The position numbers were made by a program, and so were the translations under genes. A stretch of DNA of 64,000 nt. Origin: Ponticaulis koreensis DSM 19734. GTDB lineage: Bacteria > Pseudomonadota > Alphaproteobacteria > Caulobacterales > Hyphomonadaceae. The stretch covers positions 248,001-312,000 of the forward strand of contig NZ_ATVJ01000002.1 of assembly GCF_000420665.1 (NCBI RefSeq), in the 5' to 3' direction. Shown here piece by piece: positions 18,629 through 27,888 of this stretch. The notes beneath the pieces were generated by a model. The model had not been told where the DNA came from. It ran no database searches and saw only the letters and a list, made by a program, of their open reading frames with translations. Every line of letters starts with the position of its first letter. Positions within the stretch are counted from its first letter, which is position 1.

Positions 18629-20038
18629 CTACTCCGTCAGAACCCAAGTATCTTTAACGCCGCCGCCCTGGCTGGAATTGACCACCAGAGACCCCTCACG
18701 CAGCGCCACACGTGTCAGTCCGCCGGGCGTGACCTGCGTGATATCACCAGTCAAAACGAACGGTCGGAAATCCACATGACGTTCCGCAACGCCTTCTTCA
18801 ACGAGCGTCGGACAAGTCGACAATGACAATGTTGGCTGTGCGATAAACGCTGAAGGCTTGGCTTTGAGACGTTGCGCATATTGTTCACGCTCTTCAGCAG
18901 TTGATTTCGGGCCAATCAACATGCCGTAACCACCCGAACCGTGCACTTCCTTCACAACGAGATGTTCGAGGTTTTCGAGAACATGGCTGAGCTGCGATGG
19001 CTCACTGCAGCGGAAGGTTTCAACGTTTTTCAGAACAGGATCTTCGCTCAGATAGAAGCGGATCATGTCTTCCACGAAACAGTAGATTGCCTTGTCATCC
19101 GCCACACCAGTGCCAGGTGCGTTAATGATGGTCACGCCGCCGGCTTTATAAGCGCGTATCAGGCCGGGTACGCCGAGCATAGAGCTTGGATTAAACTGCT
19201 CTGGATCCAGAAATGCATCATCAATCCGACGGTAGATAACATGCACGCGTTGCGGGCCGCGCGTCGTACGCATGTAGACTTTATTGTCATCTACGAAGAG
19301 GTCAGACCCCTCAACGAGAGGAATACCCATTTCATCAGCGAGGAAAGAATGTTCGTAATAAGCGCTATTAAAGTGACCAGGCGTCAGGATAACGCTGACA
19401 ATACCTCCGTCATCTACTGCATTCATAGGCGCGACGCTTTCCATGGTCTGGCGCAGCATGTCCGGATAATATTCGACCGGCGCAACGTCTCCGTTCATGA
19501 ACAGCTCGGGGAATAAACGTGACATCATACGGCGGTTCTCAAGAACGTAAGAAACGCCTGATGGTGTACGGCAATTGTCTTCCAGAACGTAAAATCCGTC
19601 TTCGCCGGTTCGGATCACATCGATCCCCGAAATGTGAGAGTACACATTCTTCGGCGGCATGAAATCACGCATAACCGGCTCGTAAGCCTCGTTATTGAAG
19701 ATAATTTCGGCTGGCACGATACCTTCTTTTACAATGCGTGCCGCACCATAAACGTCTGCGATGAAAGCATTGAGAGCCTGTGCACGCTGAACAACGCCGC
19801 GCTGCAGAACATTCCATTCAGATGCAGAAAAAACACGTGGAATGACATCAAACGGAATCAAACGTTCGGGATCACCGCCCTCGCCATAGACCGCGAATGT
19901 AATACCGATTTTTCGAAACAATGTCTCAGCTTCCGAGGAAGCCTGTTTGAGGTCATCTATCGACTGACTTTTCAGCCAGGTATCAATTTGTTGATACTCG
20001 GGCCGCACCAGCCCGCTCTGAGTCATCTCACTGAACAT
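18629..20038 (-). CDS. Circularly permuted ATP-grasp protein
   Basis: This 469-residue protein belongs to the circularly permuted ATP-grasp family (type 2; older DUF404/DUF407). Visible elements are FAVYGEGGDPERLIPFDVIP near the N-terminus, FYVLEDNCRTPSGVSYV, a glycine-rich lid VKEVHGSGGYGMLIG, and the C-terminal RPFVLTGDITQVTPGGLTRV, in which PGGLTRVA is highly conserved. ATP-grasp enzymes usually ligate a carboxylate to an amine, so peptide or isopeptide bond formation is the inferred chemistry. The substrate is unknown. It is the first gene of the operon that contains alpha-E and Anbu, and it diverges from the transglutaminase gene. Confidence 0.92.
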   Translation of the reverse strand: MFSEMTQSGLVRPEYQQIDTWLKSQSIDDLKQASSEAETLFRKIGITFAVYGEGGDPERLIPFDVIPRVFSASEWNVLQRGVVQRAQALNAFIADVYGAARIVKEGIVPAEIIFNNEAYEPVMRDFMPPKNVYSHISGIDVIRTGEDGFYVLEDNCRTPSGVSYVLENRRMMSRLFPELFMNGDVAPVEYYPDMLRQTMESVAPMNAVDDGGIVSVILTPGHFNSAYYEHSFLADEMGIPLVEGSDLFVDDNKVYMRTTRGPQRVHVIYRRIDDAFLDPEQFNPSSMLGVPGLIRAYKAGGVTIINAPGTGVADDKAIYCFVEDMIRFYLSEDPVLKNVETFRCSEPSQLSHVLENLEHLVVKEVHGSGGYGMLIGPKSTAEEREQYAQRLKAKPSAFIAQPTLSLSTCPTLVEEGVAERHVDFRPFVLTGDITQVTPGGLTRVALREGSLVVNSSQGGGVKDTWVLTE

Positions 20039-20175
20039 TTAACACCGTCAACCATTGCTCCATTGCCTATGAAGCTGGCATGCGGCTGATCATTTACCAA
20101 GACAAAGACCGAAAAAAATCACGTAATTGATTGTTTTGGTTGCAGGCCGTCCGATTTAGGCGTTAGCCATGCCTT
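20039..20175. promoter_or_regulatory. Divergent promoter region between ATP-grasp and transglutaminase genes
   Basis: This 137-base region lies between the two divergent halves of the locus and must contain both promoters if they are not co-transcribed from elsewhere. I see no strong consensus boxes and no striking inverted repeat. The bases just before the plus-strand ATG (TTAGGCGTTAGC) offer only a weak ribosome-binding site. Confidence 0.35.
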
Positions 20176-23100
20176 ATGACTATACGCATTGGCCTTACGC
20201 ACCGCACTTCGTATTCCTACGACAAACCTGTCAAAATGGGGCCGCAGACAATCCGGCTACGCCCGGCGCCTCACTGCCGCACGCCAATCGTCAGCTATAG
20301 CCAGACCATTCTGCCAGAAGATCACTTTATCAACTGGCAACAAGACCCGTTCGGGAACTACCTTGCTCGCATCGTCATTCCTGAAAAGACGACGCAGTTT
20401 TCTGTAGAGATCGACCTTGTCGCTGACATGATCGCGATCAACCCGTTCGACTTCTTTCTGGAAGACAGTGCGTCCCACACGCCTTTTAGCTACGACGACG
20501 ACACCAAAAAGCAGCTCCAGCCCTATCTTGAAACAGACACGACAGGACCGCAGTTCGAGAAATTTCTCCTGCAGGCGAAGAAGATCTGGGGATCAAAGCA
20601 AGGCGAAGCGACGTCAACCGTCGATACGCTTGTCGCGTTGAACCAGCTCGTCGAAGCCAAAATTGACTACACAATTCGCATGGAGCCCGGCGTTCAGACG
20701 CCCGAGGAAACGCTGGCGCTGGCAAAAGGCTCGTGCCGCGACTCCAGCTGGCTGCTCGTCAACATCTGCCGACGCCTCGGACTCGCAGCACGATTTGTTT
20801 CAGGCTATCTGGTGCAGCTAACCGCCGACATCGCGTCTGTGACAGGCCCATCTGGTCCAGAAGTCGATTTTACAGATCTGCATGCCTGGGTGGAAATCTA
20901 TATTCCCGGAGCTGGCTGGATCGGGCTCGACCCAACATCAGGCCTGTTTGCAGGTGAAGGGCATATCCCGCTTGCAGCGACACCTGTGCCATCATCGGCA
21001 GCCCCTATTTCTGGCGGACTGGAACCTTGCGAAGTAGAGTTCGACTTCGAAATGAAGGTCGAGCGTCTCATTGATCCACCCCGTCATTCTAAACCTTTGA
21101 GTCCGGCGCAGTCTGAAAAGATCAATATCGCAGGCCGCGCGATCGACAAAATTCTCAACGATAATGATGTCCGTCTGACCATGGGCGGAGAGCCGACCTT
21201 CGTGTCAGAAACGAACCGTGATGCGCCAGAATGGACAACGGACGCGGTTGGTCCGGAAAAGCGCACATATGCCGACCAGCTGATCCGTCGTCTCAAAAAG
21301 AAGTATGCGCCAAATGGCCTGCTCACACACGGTCAGGGAAAATGGTATCCGGGCGAACCGCTCCCGCGTTGGGCATTCACAGTTTACTGGCGCAATGACG
21401 GGGAACATCTGTGGCGCAATCCCGAACTGATCCAAAAAGAAGAAGAGCCGGCATCATTTAAATCCGAAGATGCCGAAGTGCTCGCCAAGACAATTGCGAC
21501 GCGCCTCGATCTGGCGCCGGAATGCGCCCAACCAATTTATGAGGACCCTGCTGAAATTATTCTCGGTGAGGGCAATCTTCCGATCAATCTCGATCCTGAA
21601 GATCCAAAGCTAAAAAAATCCGAGGAACGCCGCACACTGGCTCGTGCGTTCGAACAAGGCCTTGGACATCCAAAAGGCTTCGTCATTCCACTTCAGACTC
21701 AGCAAGCTCGTAACAAGCAGGGCCGGATTTTCGAATGGATGACTGAAATCTGGGAAAGCCGCCGCGGCAAACTCTTCCTGGTGCCGGGCGACAGCCCCGC
21801 AGGTTTCCGTCTTCCGCTCAAATCGCTTCCTGAGCTGAATGCGAGCCTCTATCCGGGTCTAATTCCTCTCGATCCGTTTGCGATCGAAGGCGAAATTGCA
21901 GCACCTCAGAACCTGCCGCCACGCCTGCAAAGTAAGGCATCTGGCGACACTGGCAAGCGTGCCGTACCAGAGTATATGCCAGAGCGCGAGTTCGTTCAGG
22001 CGGGCATCCGAACCGCGATGTCAATTGAACATCGCGACGGCCATCTGTGTGTATTTATGCCGCCTGTGTTCTCAACAGAAGCGTTCCTTGATCTGATCTA
22101 CGCCGTTGAAGAAGCCGCGTCACAGACGGGGCTACCAGTGCGGATTGAAGGCTACCCGCCGCCTCGTGACCCACGCATCAGCGAAATCAAGGTCACACCG
22201 GATCCGGGCGTAATCGAAGTCAACGTGCAGCCTACGTCCACATGGGATGAGCTCTCAGATCTGACACGCACATTGTACGAAGACGCCCGTCAGTGTGGGC
22301 TGGATTCATCGACATTTCTGATTAATGGTCGACCGACTGGCTCAGGGGGCGGCGCGCACATCGTCATGGGCGGCGCGTCACCAAACGACAGTCCGTTCCT
22401 TCGTCGCCCGGATCTGCTGGCCTCGATCATCAGATACTGGCAGAACCACCCTGCCCTGAGCTACTTCTTCGCTGGAACGTTTATCGGGCCAACAAGTCAG
22501 GCGCCGCGTATCGACGAAGCCCGCCACGACCAACTCTACGAGATGGAACTGGCGCTCAAACAGCTGCCACCATCTACGGAACAGGCACCGCCATGGCTTG
22601 TCGACCGTGTGTTGCGGCACCTGCTTGTCGACACGACCGGCAACACACACCGTTCCGAAATTTGCATTGATAAGCTCTATTCTCCGGATGGTCCCGCAGG
22701 GCGCCTCGGACTGGTTGAATTCCGCGCGTTCGAAATGCCTCCGCACGCAGAAATGAATCTCGCTCAGCAACTCTTGCTAAGGGCGCTTATCGCCTGGTTC
22801 TGGACCACGCCTTACACGGCGCCCCTCAAGCCGCTCGGGACGGACCTGAATGATGAGTTCATGCTGCCTGCAGTCCTTCGCGCAGACCTGAACAACATTC
22901 TGCGAGAAGTCTCCGAAGGCACCGGTGTTCAGCTGGACCCAAGCTGGTTCGATGCACACATGGAGTTCAGGTTCCCGAAAATCGGCAACGTTTCCTATGA
23001 CGGAGTTGATATTGAGCTACGCCATGCTCTGGAGCAATGGAACGTGTTGGGCGAGGAAGGCGCAGTCGGAGGAACCGCCCGTTTCGTAGACTCGTCTCTG

Positions 23101-23508
23101 GAACGCATTCAGGTCACCGTGACCGGCGATCTCGGATCGAGACAATTGCTCTGCAACGGCATCGTTGTCCCTCTGAATAAAATCCCGGGCAGCGAGACAA
23201 TGATTAGCGGCGTACGTTTCCGGACCTGGCTACCGGCTTCCTGTCTGCATCCGACAATCCAGCCTCATGGACCACTAACGTTCGACCTGTATGACAGCCG
23301 TGTTGGACGCTCCATTGGTGGATGCACTTACTTCCCTACCCATCCAGGCGGTCGCAACTTCGACACACGGCCGATTAATGCACTGGAAGCAGAAGGACGG
23401 CGGATCGCATCTTTCACAGAAACCGGCCATACAGCGGGGCAATTCACGCCGCGTTATATCCAGACGGATCCGCGTTTCTCATCGACGCTGGATCTTCGCT
23501 GGTCGTAA
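20176..23508 (+). CDS. Transglutaminase-like protein with C-terminal DUF2126 domain
   Basis: This is a very large protein of 1110 residues. Residues 1-100 are the bacterial transglutaminase N-terminal beta domain. The papain-like transglutaminase core follows: Cys187 in AKGSCRDSSW, His236 in DLHAWVEIY and Asp252 in GLDPTSG form the triad. The long C-terminal region (about 300-1110) corresponds to DUF2126, with LTMGGEPTFVSETNRDAPEW and GRPTGSGGGAHIVMGG; its sugar- or carboxylate-ligase-like fold has been proposed but not proven. Such proteins are cytoplasmic, and no signal peptide is seen. The gene diverges from the ATP-grasp/alpha-E/Anbu operon, giving all four parts of the known cluster. Confidence 0.9.
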   Translation: MTIRIGLTHRTSYSYDKPVKMGPQTIRLRPAPHCRTPIVSYSQTILPEDHFINWQQDPFGNYLARIVIPEKTTQFSVEIDLVADMIAINPFDFFLEDSASHTPFSYDDDTKKQLQPYLETDTTGPQFEKFLLQAKKIWGSKQGEATSTVDTLVALNQLVEAKIDYTIRMEPGVQTPEETLALAKGSCRDSSWLLVNICRRLGLAARFVSGYLVQLTADIASVTGPSGPEVDFTDLHAWVEIYIPGAGWIGLDPTSGLFAGEGHIPLAATPVPSSAAPISGGLEPCEVEFDFEMKVERLIDPPRHSKPLSPAQSEKINIAGRAIDKILNDNDVRLTMGGEPTFVSETNRDAPEWTTDAVGPEKRTYADQLIRRLKKKYAPNGLLTHGQGKWYPGEPLPRWAFTVYWRNDGEHLWRNPELIQKEEEPASFKSEDAEVLAKTIATRLDLAPECAQPIYEDPAEIILGEGNLPINLDPEDPKLKKSEERRTLARAFEQGLGHPKGFVIPLQTQQARNKQGRIFEWMTEIWESRRGKLFLVPGDSPAGFRLPLKSLPELNASLYPGLIPLDPFAIEGEIAAPQNLPPRLQSKASGDTGKRAVPEYMPEREFVQAGIRTAMSIEHRDGHLCVFMPPVFSTEAFLDLIYAVEEAASQTGLPVRIEGYPPPRDPRISEIKVTPDPGVIEVNVQPTSTWDELSDLTRTLYEDARQCGLDSSTFLINGRPTGSGGGAHIVMGGASPNDSPFLRRPDLLASIIRYWQNHPALSYFFAGTFIGPTSQAPRIDEARHDQLYEMELALKQLPPSTEQAPPWLVDRVLRHLLVDTTGNTHRSEICIDKLYSPDGPAGRLGLVEFRAFEMPPHAEMNLAQQLLLRALIAWFWTTPYTAPLKPLGTDLNDEFMLPAVLRADLNNILREVSEGTGVQLDPSWFDAHMEFRFPKIGNVSYDGVDIELRHALEQWNVLGEEGAVGGTARFVDSSLERIQVTVTGDLGSRQLLCNGIVVPLNKIPGSETMISGVRFRTWLPASCLHPTIQPHGPLTFDLYDSRVGRSIGGCTYFPTHPGGRNFDTRPINALEAEGRRIASFTETGHTAGQFTPRYIQTDPRFSSTLDLRWS

Positions 23509-23647
23509 GAGATCACACATTCGTAACCGCGTAGGATTTCCCTTATCCGACGCGACGGAAACCCTAGGTTCACCCGTATAGTGATCCAGAACGTTCGATT
23601 ACGCGTAGGAATGCCAACAGGCAATCTGACTATTTGAAGGAAACACT

Positions 23648-24766
23648 GTGCGTTTGATGTCACCGAAGCGCCTCGGCCTCATTGCGATCCCCGCCCTATT
23701 CCTCGTCGGATGCTCCGATAACAATGCATCGACGGGCCCGGCGATGGGTGGCGGGCGTGAGATGCCCGCAACAAGAATTCTGGCAGAACGTGTAGAGTTT
23801 CGTGCTGACCGCGAGCAAATCGAGTCCGTAGGGACAGCCCGGGCACGTCTCGCAGCTACTATCTATCCACAAAGCTCCGGCGAAATCGTTTCGGTCAGCT
23901 TCACTTCTGGCCAGTATATCGAAGAAGGACAGGTCCTCGCGCGTTTGGACAGCGCTGAAGAACGCCTTCGTGTAGCACAGGCCAATGTGACGCTTCAGAA
24001 CGCACAGCAACTTCTCGCGCGCTATGAACGTATTGATGTCGACGGCGCGATTTCCGAAAGCCAGATTGATAGCGCACAAACGGCCGTTGAGGCCGCTACA
24101 ATCGATCTGAGACTGGCTGAAGAAACTTTGGCGGATCGCACAATACGCGCTCCGTTTTCTGGCTATGTCGGGCTCACCGACATTGATATAGGGGCGACGG
24201 TAAACCAGCAGACCGAAATTACCCGCATCGATGACAGAACGGAATTGTTCGTCGATTTCGCATTGCCTGAACAGGTATTCGGGCGGGTCAACGTAGGTGA
24301 CACTCTGCCGATGCGTCCGTTCGCTGCTGCGGAACGCGACATCGAAGCCATTGTCGCTTTCGTGGATAGCCGTATTGATGCTGATCGTCGCTCATTCATG
24401 GTCCGCGCTGCAGTAGACAACAGCGCTGATGACCTTCGTCCAGGAATGAGTTTCCGTGTCGAGTTCTCGCTTCCCGGCAATGATTATCCGGCGGTTCCAG
24501 AAGCGTCTATTGTCTGGGGTGGTGACGGCGCATATCTCTGGAAGGTCGTGAACAACCAGGCTCAGCGGGTTCCGGTAACGATCGTGTCTCGCGACAACGG
24601 CTATGCGCTCGTCCGCGCTGATCTCAGCGAAAATGATATGATTATCACAGAAGGCGTTCAGAAAGTTCGTCAGGGTTCGGCAGTTTCTGTGGTGCAACCG
24701 ACTGCTAACAACGAGATTCCTGTCGCGGAAATCAGCCGCACGATTACGGGCGCTGCAGTACAATGA
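23648..24766 (+). CDS. RND efflux pump membrane fusion (periplasmic adaptor) lipoprotein
   Basis: This 372-residue adaptor links an RND transporter to an outer-membrane channel. A GTG start at 23648 with AAGGA just upstream is preferred. A lipoprotein signal ends LFLVGC, giving acylated Cys22. The biotinyl-lipoyl-like stretch VVSFTSGQYIEEGQVLARLD precedes an alpha-helical hairpin (about 95-150), the returning lipoyl half (TIRAPFSGYVGLTDIDIGA) and a beta-barrel. The stop overlaps the RND permease start by four bases (ATGA). The substrate cannot be read from the sequence. Confidence 0.92.
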   Translation: MRLMSPKRLGLIAIPALFLVGCSDNNASTGPAMGGGREMPATRILAERVEFRADREQIESVGTARARLAATIYPQSSGEIVSVSFTSGQYIEEGQVLARLDSAEERLRVAQANVTLQNAQQLLARYERIDVDGAISESQIDSAQTAVEAATIDLRLAEETLADRTIRAPFSGYVGLTDIDIGATVNQQTEITRIDDRTELFVDFALPEQVFGRVNVGDTLPMRPFAAAERDIEAIVAFVDSRIDADRRSFMVRAAVDNSADDLRPGMSFRVEFSLPGNDYPAVPEASIVWGGDGAYLWKVVNNQAQRVPVTIVSRDNGYALVRADLSENDMIITEGVQKVRQGSAVSVVQPTANNEIPVAEISRTITGAAVQ

Positions 24767-27700
24767 TTGGCGCGCCTAAATCCGGTCTCCCAGAACTTGC
24801 GGTCAAGCGTCCGCTACTCATTACCGTATTCAACCTTCTCATTGTTCTGGCGAGCGTAGCTGCGCTATTTGGCGTAGAAGTCCGCGAACTTCCCGACGTT
24901 GACCGTCCAATCGTTTCGGTTACGGCGAGCCTTCCTGGCGGCGCACCGGAAACAATGGATGCCGACGTCACCAGCGTGCTTGAGGGCGCTGTTGCAACCG
25001 TTTCTGGCGTTAAAGAGATAAACGCCTCCAGTGAAGAAAACTCGGCCCGCATCCGGATCGAGTTCAATCCGGGGGTCGATCTCAACTCAGCAGCTTCCGA
25101 AGTACGTGAAGCTGTCAGCCGTGTGCAACGTCGCCTGCCCGACGGCGTGGAAAACGTCTTCGTAACCAAGGCCGATAACGACGCGCGTCCAATGATGCAG
25201 CTGGCTGTCGTGTCGCTGGAATATCCCGAAGACGAGCTTACCCGTATTATCGAAACCGACATCATGCCAGCGCTGCAAGCCATTGATGGTGTCGCGACGC
25301 TCAACGAATTTGGCACGCGCGAGCGCCAGATGCGCGTCGTCGTCGATCCACAGCGCATGAACCGCTTCGGTCTCACCGTCAGCGATGTTGCAACGGCTCT
25401 GCGCCTCGCCCCGTTCGACGTGCCCGCCGGGAGCTTCCAGTCAACCGATCAGGCGCTAATCGTGCGCGCAGAAGCAACCGCGTCTACGCCCGAGCGCATC
25501 AAGGAAGTCATCATCCGTGATGATATTCAGATCGGTGATGTCGCGGAGGTGACACTTGCTCCGGCCAATGCCAACAACCTGCTTCGTCTCAATGGTGAGC
25601 CAATCATTGGTCTCGGCGTGGTACGTCAGGCCCAATCCAACACAATTCAGATTTCCGACTCCGTTCGAGATGTTGTCGAACGCCTGAATAACCGGATTGA
25701 GGGTGTCACGATTAGCGTCACATCCGACGATGCCGTCTTCATTCGAAAATCCGTTCAGGAAGTTCTGATCTCTCTCCTGATCACGGTCGCTATCGTAGTC
25801 GCCACAATCTGGGTGTTCCTCGGGTCATGGAAAGCGACGATCATTCCAACTGTCGCGATCCCGATTGCTCTTGTCGGTACGCTGACCGGCATCTGGTTGA
25901 TGGGATTCTCCATCAACCTCCTCACGCTCCTTGCTTTGGTTCTGGCAACCGGCCTGATTGTGGACGATGCGATTGTTGTCCTGGAAAACATTCAACGACA
26001 GCAATCTCAGGGAGTGCCAAAGCGCGCGGCAGCCGCAATAGGCACACGACAGGTTTTCTTCGCTGTTATAGCGACCACAGCGGTTCTTGTGGCGGTGTTC
26101 GTGCCACTTTCATTCTTGCCATCGACGGTCGGCCGTTTGTTCCGTGAGTTTGGTTTTGTGCTCGCCTTCTCGGTTATTATTTCATCCTTTGTTGCGCTCA
26201 CTTTATCGCCAGCAATTGCAGCGAAAGTCACGCTCGTAGAAAAATCCGATAAGCCAAACGTTTTCGCACGCATCGGCAATCCGCTTCGTGATCTCTACGG
26301 CCGGATGCTCAAGCTTTGTCTCGCCTTCCCACTCGTAACATTTTTCGTCAGCCTAGCAGCAGCTGGCGGCGCTTACTTCGCATACCAGAACATCTCATCT
26401 CAGCTCGTCCCAAGTGAAGACCGCGGGCGCATCGAAATCTTTGCATCCGGTCCTGACGGCGTGGGACTCAACTTCATGGAACGCCAGGCCGACGAAGTCG
26501 AAGCGATCCTTCAGCCGTATCTGGACTCAGGCGAAATCCGTTCGATCTTTACAGTGGTTGGTCGCTGGGACCCGAACCGCGTTGGCGTCACCGCCGAACT
26601 TGCGCCATGGGAAGAACGAACGCGATCTCAGGAAGAAATTGTCGCTGAACTTCGCCGCCCACTCTCACAGGTTCCCGGCATTCGAGCCAGCGCGTTTGGG
26701 CCGAGCAGTCTGAGCTTTGGCCGTGGTGGACGCAGCTCAGGCCTTGAAGTCGCACTCACAGGCCCTGATTACCAGTCAATCTATCTTGCAGCGCGCCAGC
26801 TTGCTGACACGGTCGAGACAGAATCGACCATCCTCTCAAACGCAGAAATTTCTTATCAGCCGACACAGCCACAGCTATCCATTCAGGTTGATCGACGCCG
26901 CGCGGCAGATCTCGGTGTATCACTCGATCAGATCTCATTGACGCTTCGCGCAATGGTTGGCGGTGAAGATATCACTGACCTGAACGTGCAGGATCAGGCT
27001 ATTCCAATCATGTTGGAAGCAGAAACCAACGCCATTGAGACACCGACCGATCTCAGCAATCTGTTTGTGAGGTCTAACAGCGGTGAGCTTGTGTCTCTTT
27101 CGAGCCTTACAACTCTGGTCGAGGAAGGTGTTGCCGCCGAGCTAGACCGAGTTGAACAGCGACGGGCAATTACGGTACAAACCGATGTTGCGTCAGGCAC
27201 GCCACTCGCAGAAGCGATTGAAGAAATGCAACGCCTTGCGGCCGACACCTTGCCTGAAGGCATCTCCATGATCTTTCGTGGCGAGGCCGAAACGCTAGGC
27301 GAGTCCAACCGCGATCTTTTGATCACTTACGGGTTTGCGCTTTTGATCGTCTTCCTGGTGCTGGTCGCCCAGTTCGAGAGCCTGTCCAGCCCGCTCATCA
27401 TCATTATCACTGTGCCATTTGCGCTCGCAGCCGCGATCTATGCACTATTCTTATCTGGCGTGTCACTGAACATCTATTCCCAGATCGGGCTCGTGCTGCT
27501 GATCGGATTGATGGCAAAAAATGGCGTCTTGTTGGTAGAGTTTGCTAACCAGCTGCGCGCTGAAGGACTGTCCCTGAAGGACGCAGTTTATGAGGCTGCG
27601 ACGGTTCGCGTGCGCCCGATCGTCATGACCGTAATTTCAACTGCATTCGGGGCCATCCCTCTACTGCTCTCCAGCGGAGCGGGCGCAGAGGCGCGAAATG

Positions 27701-27888
27701 CTATCGGTTGGGTTATCTTTGGCGGACTTGGTCTGGCGTCGGTCTTCACGCTCTTCCTGACACCAGTTCTGTATCTCTCAATCGCGCGTTTCACCTCTCC
27801 TAAAACGCAGACTGACGATGAGCTGGACAACGATCTGCAACGTTACAGCGAACAGGACGAGCAACCTCATGCGGGGCCCGCAGAGTAA
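24763..27888 (+). CDS. RND-family efflux transporter, HAE1-type
   Basis: This 1041-residue inner-membrane proton antiporter has the AcrB/MexB plan of 12 helices and two large periplasmic loops. The paired acidic residues of helix 4 are present in ATGLIVDDAIVVLENIQ. ISSQLVPSEDRGRIEIFASG and the second half's LIGLMAKNGVLLVEFANQL are further signatures. It overlaps the adaptor gene by 4 bases and the outer-membrane gene by 1 base (TAATG). Drug, detergent or metabolite export is likely; no local regulator gene is present to suggest the inducer. The C-terminal tail is acidic. Confidence 0.95.
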   Translation: MIGAPKSGLPELAVKRPLLITVFNLLIVLASVAALFGVEVRELPDVDRPIVSVTASLPGGAPETMDADVTSVLEGAVATVSGVKEINASSEENSARIRIEFNPGVDLNSAASEVREAVSRVQRRLPDGVENVFVTKADNDARPMMQLAVVSLEYPEDELTRIIETDIMPALQAIDGVATLNEFGTRERQMRVVVDPQRMNRFGLTVSDVATALRLAPFDVPAGSFQSTDQALIVRAEATASTPERIKEVIIRDDIQIGDVAEVTLAPANANNLLRLNGEPIIGLGVVRQAQSNTIQISDSVRDVVERLNNRIEGVTISVTSDDAVFIRKSVQEVLISLLITVAIVVATIWVFLGSWKATIIPTVAIPIALVGTLTGIWLMGFSINLLTLLALVLATGLIVDDAIVVLENIQRQQSQGVPKRAAAAIGTRQVFFAVIATTAVLVAVFVPLSFLPSTVGRLFREFGFVLAFSVIISSFVALTLSPAIAAKVTLVEKSDKPNVFARIGNPLRDLYGRMLKLCLAFPLVTFFVSLAAAGGAYFAYQNISSQLVPSEDRGRIEIFASGPDGVGLNFMERQADEVEAILQPYLDSGEIRSIFTVVGRWDPNRVGVTAELAPWEERTRSQEEIVAELRRPLSQVPGIRASAFGPSSLSFGRGGRSSGLEVALTGPDYQSIYLAARQLADTVETESTILSNAEISYQPTQPQLSIQVDRRRAADLGVSLDQISLTLRAMVGGEDITDLNVQDQAIPIMLEAETNAIETPTDLSNLFVRSNSGELVSLSSLTTLVEEGVAAELDRVEQRRAITVQTDVASGTPLAEAIEEMQRLAADTLPEGISMIFRGEAETLGESNRDLLITYGFALLIVFLVLVAQFESLSSPLIIIITVPFALAAAIYALFLSGVSLNIYSQIGLVLLIGLMAKNGVLLVEFANQLRAEGLSLKDAVYEAATVRVRPIVMTVISTAFGAIPLLLSSGAGAEARNAIGWVIFGGLGLASVFTLFLTPVLYLSIARFTSPKTQTDDELDNDLQRYSEQDEQPHAGPAE

